Counted from the first letter of the stretch, positions 52,495-62,249 are shown. The stretch: DNA of 64,000 bases from Neobacillus piezotolerans (GCF_003362805.1 NZ_QNQT01000005.1:205701-269700), one strand, 5' to 3'. Numbers and translations: made by a program. The notes: generated from the sequence alone by a model not told the origin.

Positions 52495-53904
52495 TTATTT
52501 AAGCCATTCGGTATGGAAAATGCCTTCTTTATCAATCCTTTGGTACGTATGGGCGCCAAAATAGTCACGCTGTGCCTGAAGGAGGTTGGCTGGGAGCGTT
52601 TCGCTTCTGTAGCTGTCGTAATAAGCGATGGCCGCAGAGAAACAAGGGACAGGAATTCCGTTTTGGACAGATGTTCCGACGATTTCCCTAAGCGCATCCT
52701 GGTATCCTTCGGCAATTTCCTTGAAATACGGATCGAGCAGCAGGTTTTTCAAGCCGGGCTCACGGTCGTATGCTTCCTTGATTTTTTGCAAAAATTGAGC
52801 TCGGATGATGCAGCCGCCGCGGAATATCATTGCGATGTCACCGTAGCGCAAATCCCACTCGTATTCTTCGGATGCCGCCCTCAATTGCGCGAATCCTTGG
52901 GCGTACGAACAGATTTTGCTCATATACAGAGCTTTACGGACCGACTCGATGAATGACTTCCGGTCTCCAGTGAAGGCTTTGCCGGAGGGGCCGCGAAGGA
53001 TTTTACTTGCTTCGACGCGTTCAGCCTTCATGGCTGAAATAAAGCGGGCGAACACAGATTCGGTAATGATCGGAAGGGGGACGCCAAGGTCAAGCGCGCT
53101 TTGGCTTGTCCATTTTCCGGTACCTTTTTGACCGGCGGTATCAAGAATGATATCAACGAGCGGCCTGCCAGTTTCTTCATCGGTTTTTTTGAAAATATCA
53201 GCTGTGATTTCAATAAGATAGCTGTCGAGCTCGCCTTTGTTCCATTCAGCGAATACTTCGTGCAGTTCCTGGGCTGTTAATCCCAAAACATTCTTCAAAA
53301 GGAAGTAGGCTTCCGAGATGAGCTGCATGTCGCCATATTCAATCCCATTATGGACCATTTTAACATAATGGCCCGCGCCGTCCGGCCCAATATAGGTTGT
53401 GCAGGGTTCACCATTCACCTTGGCGGAAATATCCTTGAAGATCGGGGCGACAAGGTCATACGCTTCCTTTTGGCCGCCAGGCATGATGGATGGGCCTTTC
53501 AAAGCGCCTTCCTCGCCTCCTGAAACTCCGGTGCCGATAAAGTGGAGGCCTGCTTCGCTTAACTCTTTGTTGCGGCGCTGGGTATCCGCAAAGAAGGTGT
53601 TTCCGCCGTCGATGAGGATGTCGCCTTTATCGAGGAGTGGTTTCAATTGGTCAATGGTCGCGTCCGTTGGTTTGCCGGCTTTGACCATCAGCATGATTTT
53701 GCGCGGTTTTTCAAGTGAATCAACAAATTCTTCGAGGGAATAGGCAGGGAAGATGTTTTTGCCTTCGGATTCCGTCGCCATTTCGTCGGTTCTTTCCGGT
53801 GAGCGGTTGTAAACCGCGACACTGTAGCCTTTGCTTTCCATGTTCCAGGCAAGGTTCTTGCCCATGACTGCAAGCCCGATGACGCCGATATGATGTTTTG
53901 GCAT
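52495..53904 (-). CDS. gndA: 6-phosphogluconate dehydrogenase (decarboxylating)
   Basis: The 469-residue enzyme makes ribulose-5-phosphate, CO2 and NADPH in the oxidative pentose phosphate pathway. The cofactor motif [13 protein letters not shown] with YNRSPER fits NADP use; [19 protein letters not shown] and the catalytic Lys/His in [13 protein letters not shown] are intact. ATG 53904 gives the usual length. A 12-bp palindrome lies 62 bases upstream. Confidence 0.96.
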   Translation of the reverse strand: MPKHHIGVIGLAVMGKNLAWNMESKGYSVAVYNRSPERTDEMATESEGKNIFPAYSLEEFVDSLEKPRKIMLMVKAGKPTDATIDQLKPLLDKGDILIDGGNTFFADTQRRNKELSEAGLHFIGTGVSGGEEGALKGPSIMPGGQKEAYDLVAPIFKDISAKVNGEPCTTYIGPDGAGHYVKMVHNGIEYGDMQLISEAYFLLKNVLGLTAQELHEVFAEWNKGELDSYLIEITADIFKKTDEETGRPLVDIILDTAGQKGTGKWTSQSALDLGVPLPIITESVFARFISAMKAERVEASKILRGPSGKAFTGDRKSFIESVRKALYMSKICSYAQGFAQLRAASEEYEWDLRYGDIAMIFRGGCIIRAQFLQKIKEAYDREPGLKNLLLDPYFKEIAEGYQDALREIVGTSVQNGIPVPCFSAAIAYYDSYRSETLPANLLQAQRDYFGAHTYQRIDKEGIFHTEWLK

Positions 53905-53965
53905 AATTGAGTTTCGTCCTTTCCTGCTATATTTTAGGGAATATATAACGTAGTATATCAAAAGT

Positions 53966-53977
53966 TAACCCGGGTTA
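53966..53977. promoter_or_regulatory. Palindrome TAACCCGGGTTA upstream of gndA
   Basis: A perfect 12-bp palindrome lies just inside a TTGACG hexamer (minus strand, 53980-53985) that could be the gndA -35 box, so the palindrome would fall in the promoter spacer. No regulator is assigned. Confidence 0.35.
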
Positions 53978-54059
53978 CCCGTCAAACGGTTTTAAGGCCA
54001 TGATTAGGGAGTTTGCAATGGTCTATACATACTTATTTTCAAAAAATTGGGGTTTAAAG

Positions 54060-54108
54060 TTGGCGGGGTTTTCCTTATTGTTATATAATTAGAATAGAAC
54101 AAATGTTC
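54060..54108 (+). promoter_or_regulatory. Promoter with LexA-like operator for the LAGLIDADG gene
   Basis: TTGGCG (54060-54065) and TATAAT (54084-54089), 18 bases apart, form a good promoter. GAACAAATGTTC at 54097-54108 fits the core and the RNRY centre of the Bacillus LexA box (outer C/G replaced by A/T) and covers the expected transcription start. Confidence 0.55.
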
Positions 54109-54129
54109 TGTTCCAAGGGGGAGGACGAA

Positions 54130-55239
54130 TTGCCAAGGAAGAAGGGGATTACAGATGAAATCATTATCAATATGTATAAAAATGGTATATCTTATAAAGA
54201 AATGAGTGAGATAAGCGGGCTTTCAGCTAGATCGATTCTTAATGTCATTACTAAAAACGGCATAAAGGCAACAAGAACCGGCCCGCCGAGGAAACATAAA
54301 GTTAACGAGGAGTTTTTTGATCAATGGAGCCATGAAATGGCCTGGGTGTTGGTGCTGATTGTTACGGATGGGAATATTTGCCCGACTAACCAATCCTTTT
54401 CAGTGAGCCAAAAGGATTCACAACTCTTGGATAAAATAGCAAACTTAATGAAATTCACTGGCGAAGCGAAAAAACGCTCACGAGCAGATTTATATACATT
54501 GACAGTTTGCTCAAAGGCTTTAAAGGACAACTTATGTAAACTTGGAGTAACAAAAAGGAAATCGTTAACAGTTACTTTTCCTAAATGTCCACAAGAATTT
54601 TTGCCTTCCTTTGTTCGAGGTGTCATTGATGGGGATGGATATGTGGATGATGGATACACGGTTACAGTAACTAGCGGCAGTTTTTGTTTCGCGCAGGGTT
54701 TATTGTCCGTATACCAACGGTGGACTCTGAGATCAAAAATACGTACAGAAAAAACTAAGAGCTTAAATTCAATTTACAGAGTCGTTGTATCTGGCAGAGA
54801 AAGTGTGAAGAAACTAGCGGATATTATATATAGGGACGCTGGATTAAATTGCGTTTTGAAGAAAAAAGAAAAAATGTTGCAAATCATGGATAAAGTTAGT
54901 CTAGCCAAATCAAACCGGGTTAAGTTCAGGACGACTGTCAGTTCAAATATTCTTGCAAAACTTGGAGAAATCGCAAAACAAAACAATACATATATAAATT
55001 ATTTACTTGAAAGCGGAATGAACATTTTAATGGATGCAAAAGAGCTTAATCTTAAAAAGAATAAACGGACTGACCGTGTTCAATATAAATCCACTTTTGA
55101 CCGTGAACTGCTGGATCGGGCAAAAGTTTTTGCCCAAACATATGGAATCCATGTGAGTGATGTAATTGAGTATGCCGCAGAGTTTGTTGATGTTAATGTA
55201 GCGGTCAGGGAAGGGAGAAGTCATAGGATTCAATCATAG
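54130..55239 (+). CDS. LAGLIDADG homing endonuclease-like protein
   Basis: TTG 54130, five bases after GGGGGAGG, opens 369 codons. An N-terminal helix-turn-helix-like part (GISYKEMSEISGLSARSI) is followed by a two-repeat LAGLIDADG region: AWVLVLIVTDGNI (about 76-88) and SFVRGVIDGDGYV (about 161-173), the second well conserved with its acidic residue. The C-terminal ~120 residues hold two similar segments (SSNILAKLGEIA..., FDRELLDRAKVFA...) like RHH-type helices. It is not inside another gene, so it is free-standing rather than an intein or intron ORF. Base composition is more AT-rich than its neighbours, which fits acquisition by transfer. Confidence 0.75.
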   Translation: MPRKKGITDEIIINMYKNGISYKEMSEISGLSARSILNVITKNGIKATRTGPPRKHKVNEEFFDQWSHEMAWVLVLIVTDGNICPTNQSFSVSQKDSQLLDKIANLMKFTGEAKKRSRADLYTLTVCSKALKDNLCKLGVTKRKSLTVTFPKCPQEFLPSFVRGVIDGDGYVDDGYTVTVTSGSFCFAQGLLSVYQRWTLRSKIRTEKTKSLNSIYRVVVSGRESVKKLADIIYRDAGLNCVLKKKEKMLQIMDKVSLAKSNRVKFRTTVSSNILAKLGEIAKQNNTYINYLLESGMNILMDAKELNLKKNKRTDRVQYKSTFDRELLDRAKVFAQTYGIHVSDVIEYAAEFVDVNVAVREGRSHRIQS

Positions 55240-55267
55240 GGATTGGATTCTATTATTTTTATTTTTT
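55228..55267 (+). terminator. Terminator of the LAGLIDADG gene
   Basis: TTCAATC pairs with GATTGGA (one G-U) overlapping the stop codon, followed within a few bases by a T-rich tract. Confidence 0.45.
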
Positions 55268-55710
55268 CAGTTAACATAATATATATTCTAGGAAGTTAAA
55301 TATAAAAAGCTGAAATACATCTCAATACCAAAATAAACTCTTGATAGTGAGACGGAATAAAAATTTTGTTTCATTCTAGTTATTCGCAGGAATGTTTTAG
55401 AATTATTATCCGTTTTAGAATTATTATCCTGGGATCCTAGCAGTGTAGAAAATAATATAATGCTCTCTAAACCGCAACTTTTGTAAGATGGCTTTAGAGA
55501 AGATTTTATGTTCATTTTGACAATTTCCGTGTAGAATTTTGAACCTTGATTACATCTATCTTTGCTGTTTTACTTGTATCTTTACATCAAATTTCAAATT
55601 GATTCCCTTTAAATTACAACATTACAACCTTAATTAAATTCATTCTATTTAGCTATTTAGCATATTTATTTAACCAGGAATTTAATTTTTTCATACTTGG
55701 GAGGTAAATC
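55240..55710. other. AT-rich intergenic region
   Basis: No credible gene is seen in about 470 bases. The region is much richer in A/T than its surroundings and includes the tandem 18-bp duplication at 55394-55429. It may be a remnant of the insertion that brought the LAGLIDADG gene. Confidence 0.5.
55394..55429. repeat. Perfect tandem duplication, 2 x 18 bp
   Basis: GTTTTAGAATTATTATCC occurs twice head to tail with no mismatch. It looks like a recent duplication. Confidence 0.8.
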
Positions 55711-56361
55711 ATGAGTTCAGTCATTTCAAAGTTAAGCGGGATTTTCTTAGGTATTGGCTCGGCCATTATGGTTTATAAGGCTTATTTCTTCCCGGATCTT
55801 TTGAAGCTTGAGCAAGTTGACAGTTTCCTGGCCACTGTAAATAATGTTTCGATCCTCCTTCTTTTCGGTATACTTTTTTTGTTTCTTGGATTTATTGGAG
55901 TGTATGGCCGAATTGCATCAAAAGCAGGCGTTTGGGGACTAATCGGATTTACCTTTTTGTTTACTTATATCCTTCTATATGAAATGACTACTTACACCCT
56001 GCTTTCCTCGGTGGCACCAGTTGTTTTTGATGGGGTTGCAAGCCAGGGAGAATTTACAAAGGCTGATACATTCATGGCCAGCGTATTTGACCATTCTGTT
56101 TTTCGGTTTTTCATCTTTTTCATCCCATTGGCTTTTTTTGGAGCTCTCGGTTTTGCAATTGGCACGTTAAAATCAAAAGTTTTTCCAAAATGGCTCGCAT
56201 ATCTGATGTTATTGGCAATGATCACCCCGTTGCTGGGTTTCATCCCAGTGAAGTTCCTCCAAGCATTTTTTAACAGTGGGATATTCTATATAAGCCTGCT
56301 TTGCTATGGAATCGTTGCTGCCTTTCAAAAAGATGAAGCGAAAGACCGGAATTTTATATAA
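55711..56361 (+). CDS. Integral membrane protein of unknown function
   Basis: The 216-residue protein has about six hydrophobic helices and few charged residues. GGGAGG lies before the ATG. No diagnostic motif is seen and the family is not recognised. It is convergent with the GH15 gene. Confidence 0.65.
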   Translation: MSSVISKLSGIFLGIGSAIMVYKAYFFPDLLKLEQVDSFLATVNNVSILLLFGILFLFLGFIGVYGRIASKAGVWGLIGFTFLFTYILLYEMTTYTLLSSVAPVVFDGVASQGEFTKADTFMASVFDHSVFRFFIFFIPLAFFGALGFAIGTLKSKVFPKWLAYLMLLAMITPLLGFIPVKFLQAFFNSGIFYISLLCYGIVAAFQKDEAKDRNFI

Positions 56362-56444
56362 TGGAAACCAAAAAACGGGGCTGTCCATAAAGAAACATTT
56401 TGGAACCACCTTTTGCAATTATTTCTCCATTTCTTTTTACCTTT

Positions 56445-56490
56445 AAAAAACAGCGAAATCCTCTTCTATAATGGATTTCGCTGTTTTTTT
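56445..56490. terminator. Bidirectional terminator
   Basis: AAAAACAGCGAAATCC/GGATTTCGCTGTTTTT forms a perfect 16-bp stem with T- and A-runs on both sides, between convergent genes. Confidence 0.9.
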
Positions 56491-56499
56491 AAAATGTCT

Positions 56500-58452
56500 T
56501 TAATCGCCATTCAGCTCCCCCGCTTCTTCAAGCGCGATGACGGACAGAACGAACATCGCGTGCGACCATGTAAGCGGCATTACCCAAGCGGGCTCGCCGG
56601 TTTCTTTGTGGATCTGTTCAGGCAGAAGGCCAAGTTGGTTGGCGTTGTTTACGGCCCAATTCAAATAGGAGCGCGCTTTTTCAAATTTGCCGATTTTAAT
56701 GTCAAACAAAGCCATCCACAGGGTGGTGAGAATCCATGGGTTTCCTCCGATATATACGTCCCCTGGAAAACGTTCGAGTCCGCCTGTTACCGGAGAAGTC
56801 AAAAGGTGTTCAATCGTTTCCGCCGTTTTTACCATCCGATCCGATTTTTCATCGATCATATTGAATGGGACATTCAGGCCGAGCAGGCATATGTCGATAA
56901 CAGGATCCTCCATCAGCCTGAACGTCTTGTATCCTTTCCGGTCCTCTTCCACAATCGTTTCCTTGCCAGCGAGCGACGCCTCTGTATAGGTTTTCTCATC
57001 AACCGTAAGTTTCAGGGCCCTAAGATAGGAGCCGGTTTCCTCATTCCAGCAGCGTTCTTCAACTGTTTTTTTCATTCGCTCCGCCGTTCTCTCCCATTTT
57101 TCAGCCAAATCTTCGCGATTCAGTTTTCTGGCAAGCTTTGCCGAGCCAACCAAACCGCCATACACTGCCGCAGCCGAATAAAGATGTTCCCCTTCCCTCT
57201 TTTCCCAGAGGTCGTTGGTGGGAAGGGGCAAATGGGTTTCCAGGTCAATGAACATAGTCAGGTAATTGGCGCCCTTTTCCACAGATGGCCAGATTGTATT
57301 CAGGAAATTAACATCCTTGGTAATTTCATAATGCCTATGGATTCCCCAGAGAATTGAGCCGCCCTCATCAATTTGGATTCCCCAGGTCGGGGCGAGCATG
57401 CCATTCGTGTAAAATCGGTGCTCCCAGGCCCCGTCGTCCCTCTGGGTGGCCATGGTGGAATAATAGAATTTGGATACAAGGCCATGGTATCCGGCAAGGT
57501 CCGCGGCAGTGGCGATATAGGCGGCGTCCCTGCCCCAGCAATACGCATATCCCCCGGAAAAATCATAATCCTCATCCACCTCTGGCCCAGCGATGAACGC
57601 ACCAGTCTCTTCATCATTTAGCAGCTTGAACGTAAGCAGCGATCTTTTGTATACCTGCCTCGTCTTTTCGTCTTCTATATGGATTTCTCGTGCCTGAAGA
57701 AGGTACTCTTCCCAAAAAAGCGCGGTCCTGTCATGAAGTTCATCGGGCCCAGCTTCTTTTGCTTCTGCAAGGCAGGCAACAGCTCCACCAAGATTGGAGC
57801 CTGCTGTAATGTATATGGTCAGCCGCCTCTCTTCGCCACCAGCCATATTCCCGAGATCCCAAGACAGGGCTCCGTCCGTTTTGTTCGTTATTACTTTGCC
57901 GCTCAGTTTGTTCAAGCGGGCCGCTTCGATCGCCGCGCCGCTCTGAAATTGTGTCGCCTCCATGCTGCTTCCGACCGCAAAAGCATATTGGCGGAAATAA
58001 TGGACCAGGCAGTCGTCCACCGGGTTGAACATCACCGTGCTGTACCTTTTCCTGTCATCTACAGTGAAGTCGGAATACGCGATAAATGACACCTTTTTAT
58101 CCGAACTTGAGAGATTTTTAATTTGATAATCCCGTACGAAAATATCCTTTCCGGGAACAACGAAATCCGTTTGCGTGATTTCAACTTTCAAGTCGAAGTT
58201 TCGGGCTGTGGTAACGAGGATATTTGTATCGCCGTCGTATGCCTGCAGATGTTCCCAGCCAGCTTCATGGATAAACGACGTCCCGCCTTCCCCTCCATCG
58301 CCTGTATGGATGCCGGTATAGAACTGGTTCGCGTGCTGCGGAAAGTCGATATTTGGCCAGAACAGGCGCTGGAGCTGTCCATCTTGCGTTAGCGTTACAA
58401 GCATTTTTGAGTTGCCGATAATCGCGTCCGTCAAGTAAGGTTTTTTCCTCAT
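56500..58452 (-). CDS. GH15 glucan hydrolase (glucoamylase-like)
   Basis: The 650-residue protein has an N-terminal beta-sandwich domain (about 1-260) and an (alpha/alpha)6 barrel. The general acid is expected in LWEKREGEHLYSAA (about 413-421) and the base in GLLPEQIHKETG (about 611). No signal peptide is present, so it acts in the cytoplasm, probably trimming maltodextrins or trehalose-like sugars brought in by the ABC importer upstream. ATG 58452 has GGGAGTG eight bases before it. A 170-base gap with an ACGGGCAG/CTGCCCGT inverted repeat separates it from the permease gene. Confidence 0.85.
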   Translation of the reverse strand: MRKKPYLTDAIIGNSKMLVTLTQDGQLQRLFWPNIDFPQHANQFYTGIHTGDGGEGGTSFIHEAGWEHLQAYDGDTNILVTTARNFDLKVEITQTDFVVPGKDIFVRDYQIKNLSSSDKKVSFIAYSDFTVDDRKRYSTVMFNPVDDCLVHYFRQYAFAVGSSMEATQFQSGAAIEAARLNKLSGKVITNKTDGALSWDLGNMAGGEERRLTIYITAGSNLGGAVACLAEAKEAGPDELHDRTALFWEEYLLQAREIHIEDEKTRQVYKRSLLTFKLLNDEETGAFIAGPEVDEDYDFSGGYAYCWGRDAAYIATAADLAGYHGLVSKFYYSTMATQRDDGAWEHRFYTNGMLAPTWGIQIDEGGSILWGIHRHYEITKDVNFLNTIWPSVEKGANYLTMFIDLETHLPLPTNDLWEKREGEHLYSAAAVYGGLVGSAKLARKLNREDLAEKWERTAERMKKTVEERCWNEETGSYLRALKLTVDEKTYTEASLAGKETIVEEDRKGYKTFRLMEDPVIDICLLGLNVPFNMIDEKSDRMVKTAETIEHLLTSPVTGGLERFPGDVYIGGNPWILTTLWMALFDIKIGKFEKARSYLNWAVNNANQLGLLPEQIHKETGEPAWVMPLTWSHAMFVLSVIALEEAGELNGD

Positions 58453-58622
58453 ACAGTTGTCACTCCCAAAAAACAAGTCCTTTACCCTATCTTAACGGGC
58501 AGCAAGAACCCACCTAAAGATTAGGGGATCAATCCTATTATCTATGGTGGACCAACTGCCCGTAAAAGTCCAATTGGTTTACCTAACCATCTGTAAAAAA
58601 CAACACCTGATGGAAGGTCATT

Positions 58623-59444
58623 TTACCCTTTTACTGATCCCGATGTCAGCCCGGACACAATCCTTCTTTGGAAAATTAGGACCAGAATGACAATCGGAAT
58701 TGTTACAATAACCGTTGCGGCGGTAATGTCTCCCCAAGGAACGGTGTAATCACTTTGGTAAAGCGAAATTCCAACGGGCACCGTCCGGGATGACTCCTTC
58801 GAGTTGATTGTCAGCGCGAACAGATACTCATTCCACGCAGTTATAAAAACGAGAATCGCCGTTGTGAAAACCCCTGGCGCCGCGAGCGGAAAGATAATCT
58901 TCCTGAAGGTTTGAAAAGGAGTCGCGCCATCCATTTTCGCGGATTCCTCCAAGTCAAAAGGGATTTTTTGAAAAAATGTTGATAGCAGCCAAATCGCGAG
59001 CGGAAGGCTGAACGTGATGTAAGGGATCACAAGCCCCAAGTACGTATTCCTTAAATGGAAGTCTGTCGCGAAATTATAGATCGGCGACATAATCGCAATG
59101 TGCGGGAACATTGAAGAAGCCAGGACGATTCCCAAAATCAGTTTTTTAAAGCGGATTGGAAGCCTTGTCAGCGCATAGGCGGCGAAGGAAGCGAAAGCGA
59201 TCGCTATCAACGTTGTCATAGCCGATACGATGAAGCTGTTTTTCATATAGGTTAATAACGGCCTCGTCGTTAAGGCCGATTTATACGATTCAAGCGTAGG
59301 CTGCTTTGAAAACCAGGCAAACGATGAGAAAATCTCGCCGGGAGGCTTGATTGACGTCAAAAATACCCACAAGAATGGGAACATTACAAGAAACACAAAT
59401 ATAACGAGAAACACATAAAAAGGGATTCCTGCACGTCTATTCAT
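58623..59444 (-). CDS. Carbohydrate ABC permease, MalG-like
   Basis: The 273-residue protein has six helices and the EAA motif EESAKMDGATPFQTFRKIIFPLAAPG, which docks the shared MsmX-type ATPase. It pairs with the MalF-like permease upstream, 11 bases away. No ATPase gene is present in the cluster, so a multitask ATPase elsewhere is implied. Confidence 0.9.
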   Translation of the reverse strand: MNRRAGIPFYVFLVIFVFLVMFPFLWVFLTSIKPPGEIFSSFAWFSKQPTLESYKSALTTRPLLTYMKNSFIVSAMTTLIAIAFASFAAYALTRLPIRFKKLILGIVLASSMFPHIAIMSPIYNFATDFHLRNTYLGLVIPYITFSLPLAIWLLSTFFQKIPFDLEESAKMDGATPFQTFRKIIFPLAAPGVFTTAILVFITAWNEYLFALTINSKESSRTVPVGISLYQSDYTVPWGDITAATVIVTIPIVILVLIFQRRIVSGLTSGSVKG

Positions 59445-59455
59445 CTTCCATCCTC

Positions 59456-60781
59456 CTATCCCTTTACTTTTCCTTCAAAAAGGTCGGATCCAATGAAGCG
59501 AATATAAATCATGCTAATCAATGCCACAGCCAGGAAAACGATGACCGATAATACAGATCCGGCTCCGAAGTTTTGCTGGGAGAATAAAGTTTTATACGCA
59601 TATACCGTAATCGATTCTGTTGAGTTTGCAGGCCCGCCTCCGGTCAGTACATAAATCAGGTCGAACACCCTGAAAGCATCGAGCGTACGGAACAGGAGCG
59701 CCACAAGGATTGACGATTTTAAGAGCGGCAGCGTAATTTTGAAAAACTGATGGTATTTGTTTGCTCCATCTACTTGGGCAGCCTCATACAGGGAAGAAGG
59801 AATGGTCTGGAGGCCGGCTAGAAGAAGCAATGACATGTAAGGAGTCGTTTTCCAAACATCGGTGAATATGATCGAGAACATTGCACCGACTGGTGTCGTC
59901 AGCAAATTCCCGGCACTTTCAACAAGATGCATTTTCTCAAAATAGTGGGCGATGATACCCGATTGGCCGTCATACAGATACTTCCACATCATCGCGGAAA
60001 CAGCAGTAGGTATGGCCCATGGAATTAACACCGCGGCGCGGACAATGCCCCTGCCCAAGAACACCCTGTTCAGAAGGAGCGCGATCATAAGGCCAATGAC
60101 CAACTCGATAAACACGGAAATGACTGTAAAGATTGTCGTGTTCGCAATGGATTGCCACATCCGCTGGTCCTGGAAATAATTCATATAGTTTTTAAAGCCG
60201 ATAAAATTTGATTGTAGGATGGCTCCTTTCGTTTCCTTAAGCTGTTCTTTTAAATCAGCCGCAATCGCCTCTTCTTCTGGGCCAAATTCAAGCCTGTCCA
60301 ATTTATTATCGGCTTTTTCCAGAACGGCTGAATAATCAGCCGCCACTTTTGATTCCAGTTTTGAATATTTGAGTTTTGCGTCGGTGACTGGCTTAAAGGA
60401 AGCGATAATATCGTTTACCTTGTTATACTTTTCTTCCAACCCCGGTTCGGCCATCAGCTTTTTATGGCTGGCTTCAATATCCGCCTTAATGCCCGCGAGC
60501 GTTTCCTTCACCTTTGGGTCTTTTCCGCTTTCTTCAAGGCTCCCAAGTGAATTGGACAAATAATAATAGTTGTTTGTATATCGTTCCAGGTCGATGTTGT
60601 CCGTCAGCATTTTCTGTGATCTGGCGGGGTCGTTGAGCCTGTAATCGAACAGGCTGTTCCAAAATGATTGGGTGATTGGCCAAATCACAACCGCGAGAAT
60701 CAAAATCAGCGAAGGAAGAACCATCAAATAGCCAAGCTGCTTTTCGCTAAGGCTTCTGTTTCGGCCGGAGCCTTTTGCCAT
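59456..60781 (-). CDS. Carbohydrate ABC permease, MalF-like, with helical insert
   Basis: The 441-residue protein has one N-terminal membrane helix (about 17-37), then some 150 residues of charged, mostly helical sequence, then the usual permease helices with the EAA-like motif EAAQVDGANKYHQFFKITLPLL. The insert (ending near SNFIGFKNYMNYF) should lie outside the membrane, where it could touch the binding protein, much as the P2 loop of E. coli MalF does, although it is placed after helix 1. ATG 60781 is preferred over GTG 60790. Confidence 0.88.
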   Translation of the reverse strand: MAKGSGRNRSLSEKQLGYLMVLPSLILILAVVIWPITQSFWNSLFDYRLNDPARSQKMLTDNIDLERYTNNYYYLSNSLGSLEESGKDPKVKETLAGIKADIEASHKKLMAEPGLEEKYNKVNDIIASFKPVTDAKLKYSKLESKVAADYSAVLEKADNKLDRLEFGPEEEAIAADLKEQLKETKGAILQSNFIGFKNYMNYFQDQRMWQSIANTTIFTVISVFIELVIGLMIALLLNRVFLGRGIVRAAVLIPWAIPTAVSAMMWKYLYDGQSGIIAHYFEKMHLVESAGNLLTTPVGAMFSIIFTDVWKTTPYMSLLLLAGLQTIPSSLYEAAQVDGANKYHQFFKITLPLLKSSILVALLFRTLDAFRVFDLIYVLTGGGPANSTESITVYAYKTLFSQQNFGAGSVLSVIVFLAVALISMIYIRFIGSDLFEGKVKG

Positions 60782-60842
60782 TATGAACACCCTCTCTTAC
60801 AAATGGGTTTTGAACGCGTTTGCCGCCCAATTTTCGGGGTTT

Positions 60843-60875
60843 TAATAAAAGAGGCGGGTGCGATAACACCCACCT
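60843..60875 (-). terminator. Partial terminator between binding protein and permease genes
   Basis: On the minus strand GGTGGGTG/CACCCGCC with a six-base loop is followed by TCTTTTATT. Such a hairpin would lower permease relative to binding-protein synthesis. Confidence 0.65.
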
Positions 60876-60919
60876 TCCTTTGTTCCTTTGCATTAATACC
60901 CAAAACCGGCGGATTACGG

Positions 60920-62227
60920 TTATTTCAAAGCCTCTTCCATCTTTTGCTGCATGTTTTTAATGGCTTCTTCAGGGGTGATTTTCTTGGTCAGCGCCTTTGA
61001 TACCTCTATCTGGATGATGTCGGATACCTTTTGGTAATTTGGCGTTACGGGACGCGGCACCGCGCTGTGAAGCACATTGACGAATTCTTCTTTACCGAAT
61101 AGCGGTGCAGCTTCCTTAACCTTGTCGTCTTCATACAATGCCTTTAGAGTCGGAGCCCTTCCTCCTTCGGTAGCGGAAATAAGCTGTCCCTCTTTGCCTG
61201 TCATCCATTTAACGAACTCCCAAGCCGCTTCCGGCTCATCCGTATACCGATTGATCATAGTCATATATCCTCCGAGCGTCGAAGCGGAACCCTTATCTCC
61301 GGCAGGCAGCACAGAATAGCCAACTTTATCGAGGACCTTCGAACGCTCTTTATCCGCGCCGGATTTAGACATGTACGGCCAGTTCCGGGCAAGGACTGTC
61401 TGCCCTTCGATAAACGCTGTTTCAGTTTCGGGTTCGGTGAATGTCAGGATATTATTTGGCGTAATGCCGGTATTGACGACTTCGACCATTTTCGTCAAAC
61501 CCTTGATTGATTCTGGGCTGTCAATGACAACCTTGTTGTTTTCGTCTATGACCTGTCCGCCATAGGAAGCAATGAACTCAATGGCATTAACGACGAGGCC
61601 TTCATATTGGTTCGCCTGAAGAACGAAGCCAAATTTCGTTCCTTCCTTCCCCTGGCCATCTTTTGCGGCCGCAATCAGCTCATCCCAAGTTTTTGGCGCC
61701 TCTTTTACAATATCAGTCCTGTAGTATAGAAGGCCGGCATCCATGTATTTTGGCATGGCCCATTGCTTCCCGCCGAATTTTCCGGCCTGGACGGTTGCCG
61801 GGAAATAGTCATCCAAATTGATGCCATCTTTTTCAATCAGCCTGTCCAATTCCAGGGCGTAGTTCGCCTGGGCGAATTCTGCCGGCCAGACGACATCCGC
61901 GTCGAAAACATCGATTTCATCACTTTTCGAACTGAAGGCCGTTACATATTGGTCGTGCTGCTGACCGCTGCTGTTTGGCATTTCCTGATATTCGACCTTG
62001 ATATTTGGATGGGCATCCTCGAATGCCTGTATCAGCTTTTCGGTGCTTCCTGTCGTATCCGCGCCCCTCGCGTACGTAATCGTTACCACCTTTTCCTTTT
62101 CGCCTTCCCCTTTGTCATCCTTTTTTGAGTCCCCGCCAGTTTTGTCGGCTGAGGACTGGCACGCTGCAAGGCTTAATGCGAGCGCGGCGGAAGCCAGATA
62201 TGGAAGGAACTTCGCCTTTTTTTGCAT
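60920..62227 (-). CDS. Extracellular sugar-binding lipoprotein, MalE-like
   Basis: The 435-residue protein has a lipoprotein signal with LSLAAC (Cys 23), an Asp/Gly/Lys-rich linker and the family 1 solute-binding fold (DAHPNIKVEYQEMP, VDVFDADVVWPAEF-like region, TLGGYMTMINRYTDEPEAAWEFVKWM). It should bind maltodextrin or a related oligosaccharide and deliver it to the permeases encoded downstream. TAGGAGG lies seven bases before the ATG. Confidence 0.92.
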   Translation of the reverse strand: MQKKAKFLPYLASAALALSLAACQSSADKTGGDSKKDDKGEGEKEKVVTITYARGADTTGSTEKLIQAFEDAHPNIKVEYQEMPNSSGQQHDQYVTAFSSKSDEIDVFDADVVWPAEFAQANYALELDRLIEKDGINLDDYFPATVQAGKFGGKQWAMPKYMDAGLLYYRTDIVKEAPKTWDELIAAAKDGQGKEGTKFGFVLQANQYEGLVVNAIEFIASYGGQVIDENNKVVIDSPESIKGLTKMVEVVNTGITPNNILTFTEPETETAFIEGQTVLARNWPYMSKSGADKERSKVLDKVGYSVLPAGDKGSASTLGGYMTMINRYTDEPEAAWEFVKWMTGKEGQLISATEGGRAPTLKALYEDDKVKEAAPLFGKEEFVNVLHSAVPRPVTPNYQKVSDIIQIEVSKALTKKITPEEAIKNMQQKMEEALK

Positions 62228-62249
62228 AAGAACGCCTCCTAATGAGATT

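Noticed and set aside
54130..55239. Intein or intron-encoded endonuclease
   Set aside because: The frame does not interrupt a recognisable host gene; gndA and the membrane protein gene on either side are intact.
55288..55515. 75-codon minus-strand frame
   Set aside because: It spans the tandem duplication in the AT-rich gap, has no ribosome site, and its repeats come from the DNA duplication.
56413..57357. 314-codon plus-strand frame
   Set aside because: Although long, it lies antisense to the GH15 gene and across its terminator; composition is that of a shadow frame.
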